The notes below the pieces were generated by a model. The model ran no database searches and was not told the DNA's origin. It saw only the letters and a program-made list of their open reading frames with translations. Shown piece by piece: positions 33,848 through 42,748 of a DNA stretch of 64,000 nucleotides. The stretch covers positions 1 through 64,000 of the forward strand of contig JBEBJI010000009.1 of assembly GCA_040079935.1 (NCBI GenBank), read 5' to 3'. Position 1 is the first letter of the stretch, and the number at the start of each line of letters is the position of its first letter. The translations under genes and the position numbers were made by a program. This stretch comes from Methylotenera_A sp040079935. Its GTDB lineage: Bacteria > Pseudomonadota > Gammaproteobacteria > Burkholderiales > Methylophilaceae.

Positions 33848-34832
33848 GTTCCTTAGCCTCAGCCTCGTCTGCTTCTAGTACACTCTGGTAAATTTCCTCA
33901 TCACTTTTTAATTTAATATTAAGCGAGCGAGCCACTTGATAATTTACTGATATTGAAAAATATTTCGGTGCCTGCGGTGGTGGTAGCAAGCTAGGTGATT
34001 GTTGCGACTTTAATGCAATTTCTGCCGCCTGCCTAGCCAACTGCTTACTGCTACTATACACCGCTGCCAGAGCCCCCGCACGCACATAAGATTGAGAGTA
34101 ACCAATGACTGGCTTTTGATGACGGTAACTAGTGAGCAAAATCGGTTGCGCGGTTTCACGGTTGTAAATCATCGGATCTGGCACCGCCATCAATACATCA
34201 GATGTTTCTAGTACGTCTTTTAATTTAGGGATTAAGTCAGGTTCACGGAACACATTTTCTTCCATTACAGAAAATCCGCTTTCTTCGCCTTCTTCTTTAA
34301 TGGCATCAGCAAATTGCGAAGAAGTTGGGCCTAACAATACCCCAATTTTTTTTGCTTCGGGGAGTATACTTCTCATTAAAAATATTTGCCTCCAAAAAGG
34401 CTGATCCAAAACAATAGCGCCGAAATTGCCCAAATCGCGCTTAGCTTTTACCAATAAACTATTAAATGTGGGCATAGGTGTAAATACACCTAAAACAGGA
34501 GTGGTAAATTTCAACTTGGCGGAGGCCTCAAGCGCCTTAACACCTAAGGCAATAACGAGTTCACTATTTTCTGCAACAACCAGCTTTTCTGTCTCATGCA
34601 AAGCAAGCACCTTAACTTTGAGATTGTTATTTTTATTGTTGGCTAATTCAGCCTTAAATGTATCAATAAACTCTTGGTTAGCCTGCGTTTGTGCGCTTAG
34701 CACAATGGTAACACCCGTATAGGCATACGCTGAGAATGGCAAGCCTAGCCCAAGCATCAGCACTAAATGCGCTAATTCTTTCACAAAATCATTAACTTTT
34801 TTTATGTTGCCATTCAAAATTGACCACTTCAA
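33828..34832 (-). CDS. ABC-type substrate-binding protein (PF04392-like)
   Basis: 334 residues; the N-terminal hydrophobic segment (ELAHLVLMLGLGLPFSAYA) resembles a signal peptide preceded by about 19 residues, so a later start is possible. The body is a two-lobed periplasmic binding protein (VTIVLSAQTQANQEFIDTF, KKIGVLLGPTSSQFADAI, PVIGYSQSYVRAGALAAVYS) of the PF04392 type. No permease or ATPase genes are adjacent. With the TonB receptor upstream and the GGDEF-EAL gene overlapping downstream, it may be a sensor component rather than a transporter. The ligand is unknown. Confidence 0.75.
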   Translation of the reverse strand: MKWSILNGNIKKVNDFVKELAHLVLMLGLGLPFSAYAYTGVTIVLSAQTQANQEFIDTFKAELANNKNNNLKVKVLALHETEKLVVAENSELVIALGVKALEASAKLKFTTPVLGVFTPMPTFNSLLVKAKRDLGNFGAIVLDQPFWRQIFLMRSILPEAKKIGVLLGPTSSQFADAIKEEGEESGFSVMEENVFREPDLIPKLKDVLETSDVLMAVPDPMIYNRETAQPILLTSYRHQKPVIGYSQSYVRAGALAAVYSSSKQLARQAAEIALKSQQSPSLLPPPQAPKYFSISVNYQVARSLNIKLKSDEEIYQSVLEADEAEAKEHEEFRH

Positions 34833-34850
34833 TTACTAATATAAATACAA

Positions 34851-36926
34851 TTAAAAATCTAATCTTAAATTAATGCGCCCACGCCTATCTAACGTGTTGT
34901 AATCAGCAAACTCTTCATAATGCTCATTAAATAAATTTTCTACCACCCCGGAAATCTCACCTTTCCAAGACCCACTATTAAATTGATGCGCCACTCTAAC
35001 ATCACATCTTCTAGTTAAACCGACAGGATCGCCATCACCTAATTGGGTGGTTTCACTGCTTTGATAGTAGGCCAAACTTGCATCCCAGCCATTTTTAAAA
35101 TCATGTGTAAGCATAGCGCTTGATGTGTTGACAGGCATAGACTTAGTGAAGTTTCTTTCTAAGCCAAAATGGGTTTCACGAATGCGAATATGTGAGTGAT
35201 TAAGTAATAAGCTAGTTCTAGCACCTATTTTCCAATTGGTTTGCAACTCTAAACCTTCCACCTTTGCTGAGCCACTATTCAAACCAGTATCTACATTAGT
35301 AGGATTTACCAATAACACATCTGCGGGCACAGTAAAGTCAGTACGCTCGTTAAAACGAATCACATCTGTAATCTCGTCACTGAAAATACGCGCATCCAAC
35401 TGCACGCCTCCCAGCTTGCCAACGTAGCCCAATTCTTTTGAGATAATTTGCTCTGGGTTTACATTACCTTTGTCAGCCAAAACTTGTTGCAAAACTAGGC
35501 GTGGCACTAATAAAGTGGTTGCTATTGCATATTTTTGATCAAACTTTTCTTCCACGTAATTCGGCGTGCGTAGCGCACTAGACATTCCAAAACGCAAAGC
35601 ATGGTTCGGATGTGGCTTAAAATTAAGACTGGCTCGCGGCGAAATATCTGTGCCCGTGAAATCGTTGTGTTCCAACATAGCACCTGTGTTCACCGTCCAC
35701 AACGCATGCGGACGCCATTCGATATGGCCAAATAAACGTTGCAAATCAAATTTATCCGTTTTCTTATTGCCTAAATAATGTGGGGCGTAAGTGGTGTCTT
35801 GCCGCACACCTGCCCCCCATACCACACGGATATTGGCCCCCAGACCAAAAATATGCTGTGCTTCAACATCAGTGCGCTCTGTAATCACTTCATTGTTGAC
35901 ATAAATGCTATCGCTCACCAGACTAGCTGCAAGAATTGGACTTATTAAGGCGATAAGAGGGCGTAAATTAACGGATGTTGTTTCGTCATCTGAACGGTCG
36001 TGGCTATGATACGCTTGCAACTGAAAATCGCTAGTCTCGCTTAATTGATGCTTCCAACGCGCCATGCCATAATAATTATTCATTTGCTTGGTGCGCTGTA
36101 AAAATACGATATTATCTTCTTGTGCGTTGCCCTCACCGCGTGCGCCTTCGGCTAGACCAAACTCAAACTCAAAATTATTATTTAGATTGAGTTGATAATC
36201 AGCTTGGGCATTGGCAAAACGTGTACGCTTAAAATCATTACGGTCGTCCAAACCGCCATCTTGCCGATAGCCAGTCGTTACGCGATACGCTAAATCACCA
36301 GTTTTTCCAGCATGGCGATAAAACGCCTCATTGCGACCATTGCCGTGGGTAGCAAGCACTGTATTGGCAGGCGTTTCTGAGGGGGTAGAAGTTAAAATGT
36401 TAACTGTCGCTGCAAAGGCATTAGCACCGTAACTGGCTGCATTTGGGCCGCGTGTAATTTCTATACGTTCAATATCCATCAACGCAATTGGCAGTTCGCT
36501 CCACTTTACGCCGCCAAATAAGGGCGTATACACCGAGCGGCCATTAATCAACACCTGCATATTGCCGGGATAAGCTGTATTCATACCGTGATAGCTAACC
36601 GCATGATTAGTGTTGTATACATAACCTGCGTTTACGCCTACATACATGCCGGGCACTAATCTAAATAATTCAGGAATATCCACTGCGCCAGAAGCACGAA
36701 TCGTCTCACGATCTATCACGGTCACCGCAGATGGTGCATCCGTTAGCGATTGCGACAAACGAGAAACAGTCAGCACTTTCGGCACTTCGCCAATATAATC
36801 CTCTTCAGATAAACTTTCTGATGCCAACTGCAGAGGCCAAGCAGTCTCCGCCAAAACAACAGGGTTATAACAAATCATTAACAATGCAAGTAGCGTAGCG
36901 TATCGAATATTTATCATAAAAATCAT
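34851..36926 (-). CDS. TonB-dependent outer membrane receptor
   Basis: 691 residues with a signal peptide (to about residue 27, VVLA). A plug domain follows (APSAVTVIDRETIRASGAVD, IERIEITRGPNAASYGANAF), then a 22-strand barrel ending in aromatic RINLRLDF. The plug resembles siderophore, cobalamin or vitamin receptors. A TonB box may be EVPKVLTVSRL. The ligand cannot be read from sequence. It is 18 bases upstream of the binding-protein gene and 29 bases after the DUF4349 gene. Confidence 0.9.
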   Translation of the reverse strand: MIFMINIRYATLLALLMICYNPVVLAETAWPLQLASESLSEEDYIGEVPKVLTVSRLSQSLTDAPSAVTVIDRETIRASGAVDIPELFRLVPGMYVGVNAGYVYNTNHAVSYHGMNTAYPGNMQVLINGRSVYTPLFGGVKWSELPIALMDIERIEITRGPNAASYGANAFAATVNILTSTPSETPANTVLATHGNGRNEAFYRHAGKTGDLAYRVTTGYRQDGGLDDRNDFKRTRFANAQADYQLNLNNNFEFEFGLAEGARGEGNAQEDNIVFLQRTKQMNNYYGMARWKHQLSETSDFQLQAYHSHDRSDDETTSVNLRPLIALISPILAASLVSDSIYVNNEVITERTDVEAQHIFGLGANIRVVWGAGVRQDTTYAPHYLGNKKTDKFDLQRLFGHIEWRPHALWTVNTGAMLEHNDFTGTDISPRASLNFKPHPNHALRFGMSSALRTPNYVEEKFDQKYAIATTLLVPRLVLQQVLADKGNVNPEQIISKELGYVGKLGGVQLDARIFSDEITDVIRFNERTDFTVPADVLLVNPTNVDTGLNSGSAKVEGLELQTNWKIGARTSLLLNHSHIRIRETHFGLERNFTKSMPVNTSSAMLTHDFKNGWDASLAYYQSSETTQLGDGDPVGLTRRCDVRVAHQFNSGSWKGEISGVVENLFNEHYEEFADYNTLDRRGRINLRLDF

Positions 36927-36955
36927 GCCTTAGCTTGTAAGCTGTTTTCTATCAA

Positions 36956-37843
36956 TCACATTACTTTAGCTTTAATTTTTGTCCAATATTTGCGAACCAG
37001 CCAAATGATTGGAATGCCAATGAGCAACCACGGAATTGCGCTCATCACAAAGGTAATCACTGCGCCAAAACTCTCCATCATCACGCGACCGGCATCTTTA
37101 AGTGCGCGCGCAACAGGTGCAAAAAAACTTTGCTCAGTAATGCCCTGCGCCGCTGTAAAATTAATATTCACTGCCACTAAATCAGTATCTTGTGAGAGTA
37201 TTTTTCGCATGCTCAACATGCTATCTAGCTGGCTTTGCGTGTTCGCCAGCTCGCGTTCTACATCGATAATGTCTTTAAATTTTGCCGATTCATCAACCAA
37301 CATCAAGCGCAATCGATCGCGCAGTTCAGTCAAATTTTTAATGCGTGCATCAGTATCCACCACTTGATTGGTTTTATCTTCACTATCGCGCCCATGTTGT
37401 AAAATCTCACCGTTTTTGGCAAGGCCGCCTAAAAAAATCTGCACATTTCGCGGTGGTACTCGCGCTGCAAGACTTGCAGATGGCGGGCTATAGGGCGTTT
37501 CTGTGTTGTAATAAGCACTGAGTAACTCACAATTGAGCGCTTCGCAATGTTTTACCGCCGCATCAAAAGCAACTTGCATTTTTTCTGTGGGCGTTTCGAT
37601 TTGCAAATTATGACGTAGCGCGATATATTTTTTAACTTGGCTTGTGTCCCGCGCAGGCTCAGTAATTTCTGTGAGACTTTGCTCAGCGCCGCCCTGTGCA
37701 TCGGCCGCCATCTTGCCAATTCGTTCCATTGACGCAGGCGCGGATGCTGGCATTGTCGCTGCCACATCTGGCGCAGCGTTCTGCGACTGCTGTCCGCAAG
37801 CGGACAACAAAAGTATCCATATCGCCAAATAAATATTTTTCAT
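36956..37843 (-). CDS. DUF4349 membrane-anchored lipoprotein
   Basis: 295 residues. The signal ends in a lipobox LSAC, a central domain with coiled-coil character (LTELRDRLRLMLVDESAKFK) follows, and a C-terminal membrane helix (WLLIGIPIIWLVRKYW) ends the protein. The combination fits DUF4349, often found in envelope or stress loci, with no assigned function. It is 15 bases after ruvA and 29 bases before the TonB receptor. Confidence 0.8.
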   Translation of the reverse strand: MKNIYLAIWILLLSACGQQSQNAAPDVAATMPASAPASMERIGKMAADAQGGAEQSLTEITEPARDTSQVKKYIALRHNLQIETPTEKMQVAFDAAVKHCEALNCELLSAYYNTETPYSPPSASLAARVPPRNVQIFLGGLAKNGEILQHGRDSEDKTNQVVDTDARIKNLTELRDRLRLMLVDESAKFKDIIDVERELANTQSQLDSMLSMRKILSQDTDLVAVNINFTAAQGITEQSFFAPVARALKDAGRVMMESFGAVITFVMSAIPWLLIGIPIIWLVRKYWTKIKAKVM

Positions 37844-37858
37844 ATTCGCCTCCGCCCA

Positions 37859-38449
37859 TTATTTTGAGAGTAACTTCAGTGCCTGCTTAATTCCATCCGC
37901 TACGCCAATATCTGCTGGTAACTGTTTCGCCGCCAGCAAAGCTTCTCTGTCATTGTAACCCAATGAAATCAAGGCATTGAGCACATCATGCGTAGCTGAT
38001 TTTGCTTGATTTCCTGCCGCTACCAGCCCGGCCGCACCAAACTTATCTTTCAATTCCAACAATAAGCGCTCAGCAGTTTTTTTGCCTATGCCTGGTATGC
38101 GCGTCAGCATGCCAACTTCCTGCAAAGTCACAGCTTGCACAAGCTCTTCAATACTCACGCCACTTAAAATGGAAAGCGCAGATTTTGCGCCAATGCCGTT
38201 GACTTTAAGCAATTGTTTAAACGTGCTTTTTTCTTGCTCTGACCCAAAACCAAACAGCAATTGCGCATCTTCACGCACCACCATATATGTCAGCAAATTT
38301 ACCTTTGCGCCGATTTCGGGCAAGTTATAAAACGTGCTCATCGGCACTTCGACTTCGTAACCCACACCAGCGCAGTCCACCACAATAAGCGGTGGAGATT
38401 TTTCTATCAATAGTCCGTTCAGGCGTGCAATCATGCTTATCCTATTCAA
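37859..38449 (-). CDS. ruvA: Holliday junction DNA-binding protein RuvA
   Basis: 196 residues. The N-terminal OB fold includes MIARLNGLLIEKSPPLIVVD in parts; helix-hairpin-helix motifs KVNGIGAKSALSIL and RIPGIGKKTAERLLLELKD follow, and the C-terminal domain binds RuvB. It binds four-way junctions. It directly abuts ruvC. The first ATG (38449) gives MNRISMIARLNG; the M at residue 6 is the start used by many homologues and may be the true one. Confidence 0.96.
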   Translation of the reverse strand: MNRISMIARLNGLLIEKSPPLIVVDCAGVGYEVEVPMSTFYNLPEIGAKVNLLTYMVVREDAQLLFGFGSEQEKSTFKQLLKVNGIGAKSALSILSGVSIEELVQAVTLQEVGMLTRIPGIGKKTAERLLLELKDKFGAAGLVAAGNQAKSATHDVLNALISLGYNDREALLAAKQLPADIGVADGIKQALKLLSK

Positions 38450-39016
38450 CTATCCAATCAAGCGACCATTCTTAACACGGAAACCCGCAGTCGCCAGTTT
38501 CCCTAAGCCTTGCCCACCATGCGCATGACAAATTGCACAAGCCAGCGCATCGGCCGAATCTGGTTTTGGCGCTGCAGGCAGATTCAGCAATCGTTTCACC
38601 ATTTCCTGCACTTGCTCTTTTTGTGCATGGCCATTGCCCACCACCGCCTGCTTAACTTGCAAGGCAGTGTATTCCGCCACGACTAGGTTTCTAATCACCG
38701 CAGCGCTAATCGCCGCACCGCGCGCCTGACCAAGCAATAAAGTCGATTGCGGATTCACATTCACAAATACTTTTTCCACCGCAACCTGGTTGGGCTGATA
38801 AGTATCGATCACCTCAAACAGTCCGTCTAATATCACTTTCAGGCGTGCTGGTAATTCCTCTCTATCATCTTCATCCTCATTTTTATTTTTTTTTGCACTC
38901 GCTGTTTTAATTGTTCCGCTGGCAATGTAGGTAATTTTTTCACCTACTTTTTCAATGACCCCAAAGCCAGTAAGGCGCAGGCCAGGGTCGATGCCGAGAA
39001 TGCGAATTACGCTCAC
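38450..39016 (-). CDS. ruvC: Holliday junction resolvase RuvC
   Basis: 188 residues. Catalytic residues are visible in LGIDPGLRLTGFG, QVAVEKVFVNVNPQS and KPDSADALACAICH. It carries an acidic/lysine insertion (KKNKNEDEDDREEL, about residues 42-55) in the loop after the first strands, making it about 15 residues longer than E. coli RuvC. It overlaps the yebC stop by four bases (ATGA). Confidence 0.96.
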   Translation of the reverse strand: MSVIRILGIDPGLRLTGFGVIEKVGEKITYIASGTIKTASAKKNKNEDEDDREELPARLKVILDGLFEVIDTYQPNQVAVEKVFVNVNPQSTLLLGQARGAAISAAVIRNLVVAEYTALQVKQAVVGNGHAQKEQVQEMVKRLLNLPAAPKPDSADALACAICHAHGGQGLGKLATAGFRVKNGRLIG

Positions 39017-39741
39017 TCTTCCTCGATTACAGCGGTAGTATATACATCCTGCACATCATCCAAATCTTCCAACATATCTAAGATTTTTTGCATTTTTACC
39101 GCATCATCGCCCGTAAATACGGTTTCCATATTCGGCTTCATAATCACTTCTGCCACCACCGCTTTTAAACCCGCCGCTTCCATCGCCTCTTTCACCGCCA
39201 TAAAATCATTTGGAGGCGTAATTACTTCTATACTGCCATCTTCATCGGTTACAATATCCTCAGCGCCCGCATCCAGCGCGGCTTCCATCACCTTGTCTTC
39301 TGAAGTACCTGGCTCGTAAACCAAGCTGCCACAATGCTTAAACATAAATACCACACTGCCATCGGTGCCTAAATTGCCACCGTGTTTGCTCAGAGCGTGG
39401 CGCACATCCATCACCGCGCGTTGTTTGTTATCGGTCAGGCAATCAATAATAATAGCCGCACCGTTAATGCCATAACCTTCATAGCGAATCTCTTCGTAGT
39501 TCACGCCCTCAAGCTCGCCCGTGCCTTTTTTTATGGCACGCATGATGTTATCTGCAGGCATGTTTTCTTCTTTCGCCTCCGCCACCGCCGCACGCAAGCG
39601 CGGATTCATCGCCGTATCGCCACCGCCCAAACGCGCTGCCACGGTGATTTCTTTAATAATTTTGGTAAAAATTTTACCGCGTTTGGCATCTTGACGCCCT
39701 TTACGGTGTTGGATGTTTGCCCATTTACTGTGACCTGCCAT
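39013..39741 (-). CDS. yebC: YebC/PmpR family transcriptional or translational regulator
   Basis: 242 residues with the family signature MAGHSKWANIQHRKGRQDAK (in part), RLRAAVAEAKEENMPADNIM and MEAALDAGAEDIVTDEDGS. Family members act as DNA-binding regulators or relieve ribosome stalling; which applies here is unknown. It heads the yebC-ruvC-ruvA set. Confidence 0.96.
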   Translation of the reverse strand: MAGHSKWANIQHRKGRQDAKRGKIFTKIIKEITVAARLGGGDTAMNPRLRAAVAEAKEENMPADNIMRAIKKGTGELEGVNYEEIRYEGYGINGAAIIIDCLTDNKQRAVMDVRHALSKHGGNLGTDGSVVFMFKHCGSLVYEPGTSEDKVMEAALDAGAEDIVTDEDGSIEVITPPNDFMAVKEAMEAAGLKAVVAEVIMKPNMETVFTGDDAVKMQKILDMLEDLDDVQDVYTTAVIEEE

Positions 39742-39805
39742 TTGCTAGCCTTTTGAATCTTAAATTATTGAAAAATATGATTTTATCACAAGCTACTCTT
39801 GCGGC

Positions 39806-40783
39806 TTATTCCTGTCCTTGGGCCACATCCACTTGCTGATGTTTTCGAATTGTAATCGTCGAAATAGTCACCAAAGCCAGTGCGATAAACAGCATACCAA
39901 GCAGCTCGATATTACTTGGCCGCTCTCCCAATTGTAGCCACGCCGCTGCAACGCCGATAACAGGAGCCAACATTGAAGCCATGCTAGCAACGCCAGCAGG
40001 CAAGCGCTGCAAGGCATACAGCCATAACACCCAAGCCAAACTGCCACTTAAAAAGATGCTGTAAATAATGGTCAGATAAAATGTATTTGTCCATTGGATG
40101 GGCGGTGCAGGCAAAATAAGGGCAAGAAAAATAATCGGTAGCGAACCCAATAAAGTCGGCCAAGCGGTGATGTTGAGCAAATCTAAATGTGGCGCGCGCT
40201 TGTGCAATTTTTTGGAAACTATCGCCGAAATCGCCCATGAAATACCTGAACACAACGCCAAAAACATGCTGAAACCATCGCCCTTAATATGTAGCGGGTC
40301 GAAAATGAGCACAATGCCAAACAAGGCAAACACCACCGCCAGCCATTGCCAACCTTGCACTTTTTCGCCCAACATTGGCCAAGCAAACAGCATTACCCAA
40401 AATGGCATAGTGTAAGACAACACGGCTGTTTTACCAGCTCCGCCAGATACCAGAGCCCAAATCAGTAAGCCCGTGAAGCCGCAAGTTTGCAGCAAACCCA
40501 GCACCAACATAGTGGGAAATTCTTTTAAAGCAAGCGGTCTTTTGGTAAAAAATAGTACCGCAAACAACATGAGCGCGCCTAAAAATGTACGCAGCGCTGC
40601 GAATTGAAACGGGCTAGCAAACTGCACGGCGGTTTTCATAACCACCCAGTTATAGCCCCAAATCAGCGTTAAACCAAATAGCGCTATGAATGCCTTAACG
40701 ATAATATTTTTTTGGGTATTATTTTTCATTTTTTTTCTTTGTAATTTTGCTATTGGCATTATAAGGTGTATATTTTTATTCAT
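39806..40783 (-). CDS. EamA/DMT superfamily transporter
   Basis: 325 residues with ten membrane helices in two EamA repeats (LFGLTLIWGYNWVVMK, PFQFAALRTFLGALMLF; later GSLAWVLWLYALQRLPAG). The first ATG (40783) lies close to the CBS gene's ribosome site. The ATG at 40729 (MKNNTQKN) is a more likely start and gives 307 residues. Substrate is unknown; relatives export amino acids and metabolites. It is divergent from the CBS gene. Confidence 0.85.
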   Translation of the reverse strand: MNKNIHLIMPIAKLQRKKMKNNTQKNIIVKAFIALFGLTLIWGYNWVVMKTAVQFASPFQFAALRTFLGALMLFAVLFFTKRPLALKEFPTMLVLGLLQTCGFTGLLIWALVSGGAGKTAVLSYTMPFWVMLFAWPMLGEKVQGWQWLAVVFALFGIVLIFDPLHIKGDGFSMFLALCSGISWAISAIVSKKLHKRAPHLDLLNITAWPTLLGSLPIIFLALILPAPPIQWTNTFYLTIIYSIFLSGSLAWVLWLYALQRLPAGVASMASMLAPVIGVAAAWLQLGERPSNIELLGMLFIALALVTISTITIRKHQQVDVAQGQE

Positions 40784-40803
40784 GCGGTGGAGGAGAAAAT
40801 ATC

Positions 40804-41235
40804 ATGAAAACATTACAACAAATTTTAAACGAAAAAAAGCATAAGGAAATTATCTCAATCTCACCAGATCGTCCTGTTTTTGATGCGTTGATAATTTTGG
40901 CAGAGTACAAAATTGGCGCGCTGGCAGTGATGCAAGGCGATAAATTGGTAGGGATTTTCTCAGAGCGTGACTACGCACGCGAGGTGGTGCTACAAGGTCG
41001 TTCATCTAAATCTACCGCGATAGCCGAAGTCATGACTGCGAACGTGATTACTGGCAAACCCAGCGATTTAGTGGATACTGCGATGCGCATTATGAGTGAA
41101 AAGCGCTTTCGCCATTTGCCAGTTGTAGAAGGCGAAAAAGTCATCGGCATGCTCTCACTGGGCGATTTGGTGAAGGAAACCATCGCCGATCAGCAGCGTA
41201 TGATTAAAGAATTAGAAAGTTACATTAGAGGCTAA
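40804..41235 (+). CDS. CBS-domain pair protein
   Basis: 143 residues made of two CBS domains (about 10-65 and 78-135): PDRPVFDALIILAEYKIGAL, LVGIFSERDYAREVVLQG, then MTANVITGKPSDLVDTAM, RFRHLPVVEGEKVIGMLSLG. Such proteins bind adenosine nucleotides and regulate partners. A strong GGAGGAG ribosome site is 8 bases upstream. No partner gene is obvious; it is divergent from the EamA transporter. Confidence 0.9.
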   Translation: MKTLQQILNEKKHKEIISISPDRPVFDALIILAEYKIGALAVMQGDKLVGIFSERDYAREVVLQGRSSKSTAIAEVMTANVITGKPSDLVDTAMRIMSEKRFRHLPVVEGEKVIGMLSLGDLVKETIADQQRMIKELESYIRG

Positions 41236-41242
41236 TAATTAA

Positions 41243-41284
41243 TATGCCCTGCGACCCGCATGGATATTGGATTGCAGAGCATGT
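41243..41284 (+). repeat. dispersed palindrome, copy 6
   Basis: It has TATGCCCTGCGACC, ATGGATATTGG and TTGCAGAGCATGT. It lies between the convergent 3' ends of the CBS and YjbQ genes. Confidence 0.9.
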
Positions 41285-41312
41285 TTTTACAACTATTTAC
41301 TTGGCAAAATAT

Positions 41313-41732
41313 CTATTCGCCAATAATTTTTATTAGCACGCGTTTTTTGCGTCTACCGTCAAACTCACCATAAAAAATCTGCTCCCACGGCCCAAAATCG
41401 AGCTGACCTTCTGTAACCGCAACCACCACTTCTCGCCCCATCACTTGGCGCTTAATGTGCGCATCGGCATTGTCTTCACCAGTGTCATTATGTCTGTAGC
41501 CGCTAACAGGCTCGTGCGGGGCAAGTTTTTCCAGCCACACTTTATAATCGTGATGCAAACCGCGCTCATCGTCGTTTATAAATACGCTGGCAGAAATATG
41601 CATCGCATTGATGAGCGCCAAGCCTTCTTTAATACCGCTTTCGCGCAAACATTCAACCACTTCACCCGTAATATTTTTAAAATCCATGCGCGCTGGGATA
41701 TTAAACCAAAGTTCTTTACGGTAGCTTTTCAT
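41313..41732 (-). CDS. YjbQ family protein (UPF0047)
   Basis: 139 residues with typical pattern: KNITGEVVECLRESGIKEGL, NAMHISASVFINDDERGLHHD, SGYRHNDTGEDNADAHIKRQ, FGPWEQIFYGEFDGRRKKRV in parts. Members have weak thiamine phosphate synthase activity in some bacteria, but the physiological role is unclear. The HH and H..D residues form a conserved metal-like site. It stands alone after a terminator on the same strand. Confidence 0.88.
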   Translation of the reverse strand: MKSYRKELWFNIPARMDFKNITGEVVECLRESGIKEGLALINAMHISASVFINDDERGLHHDYKVWLEKLAPHEPVSGYRHNDTGEDNADAHIKRQVMGREVVVAVTEGQLDFGPWEQIFYGEFDGRRKKRVLIKIIGE

Positions 41733-41787
41733 TTTTTAATCTCTCAAATTATTGGCTTATTCTAGCACCACATCCAAAAAAACCAAT

Positions 41788-41818
41788 AAAAAAGGCCTCC
41801 AACAGGAGGCCTTTTTTT
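41788..41818 (-). terminator. terminator of the SoxYZ-like gene
   Basis: On the minus strand AGGCCTCC-TGTT-GGAGGCCT is followed by a T run of six. It starts 14 bases after the SoxYZ-like stop; flanking A tracts mean it could also stop plus-strand readthrough. Confidence 0.92.
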
Positions 41819-41831
41819 GAATTTAAAGCAC

Positions 41832-42629
41832 TTAGCTTTTCACATCAACTTCCTGTGCAAAACTTTTACCTTCATTGTCCGTCGCCACGACTTCTAATTT
41901 GCCTGGCGCTGTTGGCACAAAATTAAATTTAAAATACGGGTCTTCTGCCGTGCCCACGCCCACATCCACCGTCATTACAGGTTTGCCATTAAATTTAAAC
42001 TCAGTTTTGTTAATGTAAAACGCAGGAATAAAGCCTTGCGACACCAACTCGCGCTGCAAACCTGTGCGCATTGGGTGTTTAATATTGAACGTGGTGGAAG
42101 TTGCAGCGCCAATTTTTGCATCGTCCACTTTAAATTTGATTTTACCTGCAGATGCGCGAATCACTGCTTCATCCGCATCCACCGTGCCACCACAGCCACC
42201 CGCGGCGCGGATTTCGCGAGAAGCCAAATATAGTTTGCCCGCAGCATCTTCGCCCACCAAACGCACAAAAGCGTCAGTTTCAAAACGAATACGTGTTGAT
42301 AAATTAAAATCACCCAATGAATCGGTTAAATGATAAGTCGCGGTGAGCGGAATCGGGTTTGCATCCACAAACGAATACAATTTGACGATCTTGACGCCTT
42401 TTGCCGCCGCGTTATCAATGGTGTAAGTCACTGGCACTTGCGCACCACTTTCTGCACGACGTGGCGCTTCGATTTTTATAAAATCGACTTCCGTCATTTC
42501 ACGCTTTGCAAAAAAAGCTTCTTTCATCACAGGCCATAATTTAGGGTCTGGTTCCGCAAAAGCAGGCTGGCTGCAAGCCAATATCCATGAGGCTCCCAGG
42601 GCAGTACAAATTAACTTTTTCAAGCTCAT
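41832..42629 (-). CDS. quinoprotein-dehydrogenase-associated SoxYZ-like carrier
   Basis: 265 residues. A SoxY domain (about 28-160) ends in GGCGG (144-148), whose Cys146 is the sulfur-carrying residue in SoxY; a SoxZ domain (about 165-265) follows. It is a fusion carrier type found in methylotrophs and other quinoprotein users. Residues 1-25 form a signal peptide ending AFA. Residues 9-21 (TALGASWILACSQ) are encoded by a copy of the dispersed palindrome. No mxa or xox genes lie nearby. A CRP-type site lies 92 bases upstream of the start. Physiological substrate is unknown. Confidence 0.85.
   Translation of the reverse strand: MSLKKLICTALGASWILACSQPAFAEPDPKLWPVMKEAFFAKREMTEVDFIKIEAPRRAESGAQVPVTYTIDNAAAKGVKIVKLYSFVDANPIPLTATYHLTDSLGDFNLSTRIRFETDAFVRLVGEDAAGKLYLASREIRAAGGCGGTVDADEAVIRASAGKIKFKVDDAKIGAATSTTFNIKHPMRTGLQRELVSQGFIPAFYINKTEFKFNGKPVMTVDVGVGTAEDPYFKFNFVPTAPGKLEVVATDNEGKSFAQEVDVKS
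42565..42606 (-). repeat. dispersed palindrome, copy 7, encoding the SoxYZ-like signal peptide
   Basis: Read on the minus strand it is TACTGCCCTGGGAGCC, then TCATGGATATT, then GGCTTGCAGC. It is in frame and encodes the hydrophobic core of the signal peptide. Confidence 0.88.
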
Positions 42630-42720
42630 ACAATCTCCATATTACTTAACATTACGCTTTAACGCGCCAGCTAGATTTTTGACTACAAGTCGCCATTTTA
42701 GTTTATTTCAAGCGCTTGTA

Positions 42721-42736
42721 TGTGACGCGAGTCACA
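42721..42736. promoter_or_regulatory. CRP/FNR-type palindromic operator
   Basis: TGTGACGCGAGTCACA is a perfect TGTGA-N6-TCACA palindrome, the CRP core consensus. It lies between the VOC gene stop and the SoxYZ-like gene start, so it may control the latter. The actual regulator is unknown. Confidence 0.55.
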
Positions 42737-42748
42737 CAACATTTTAAA

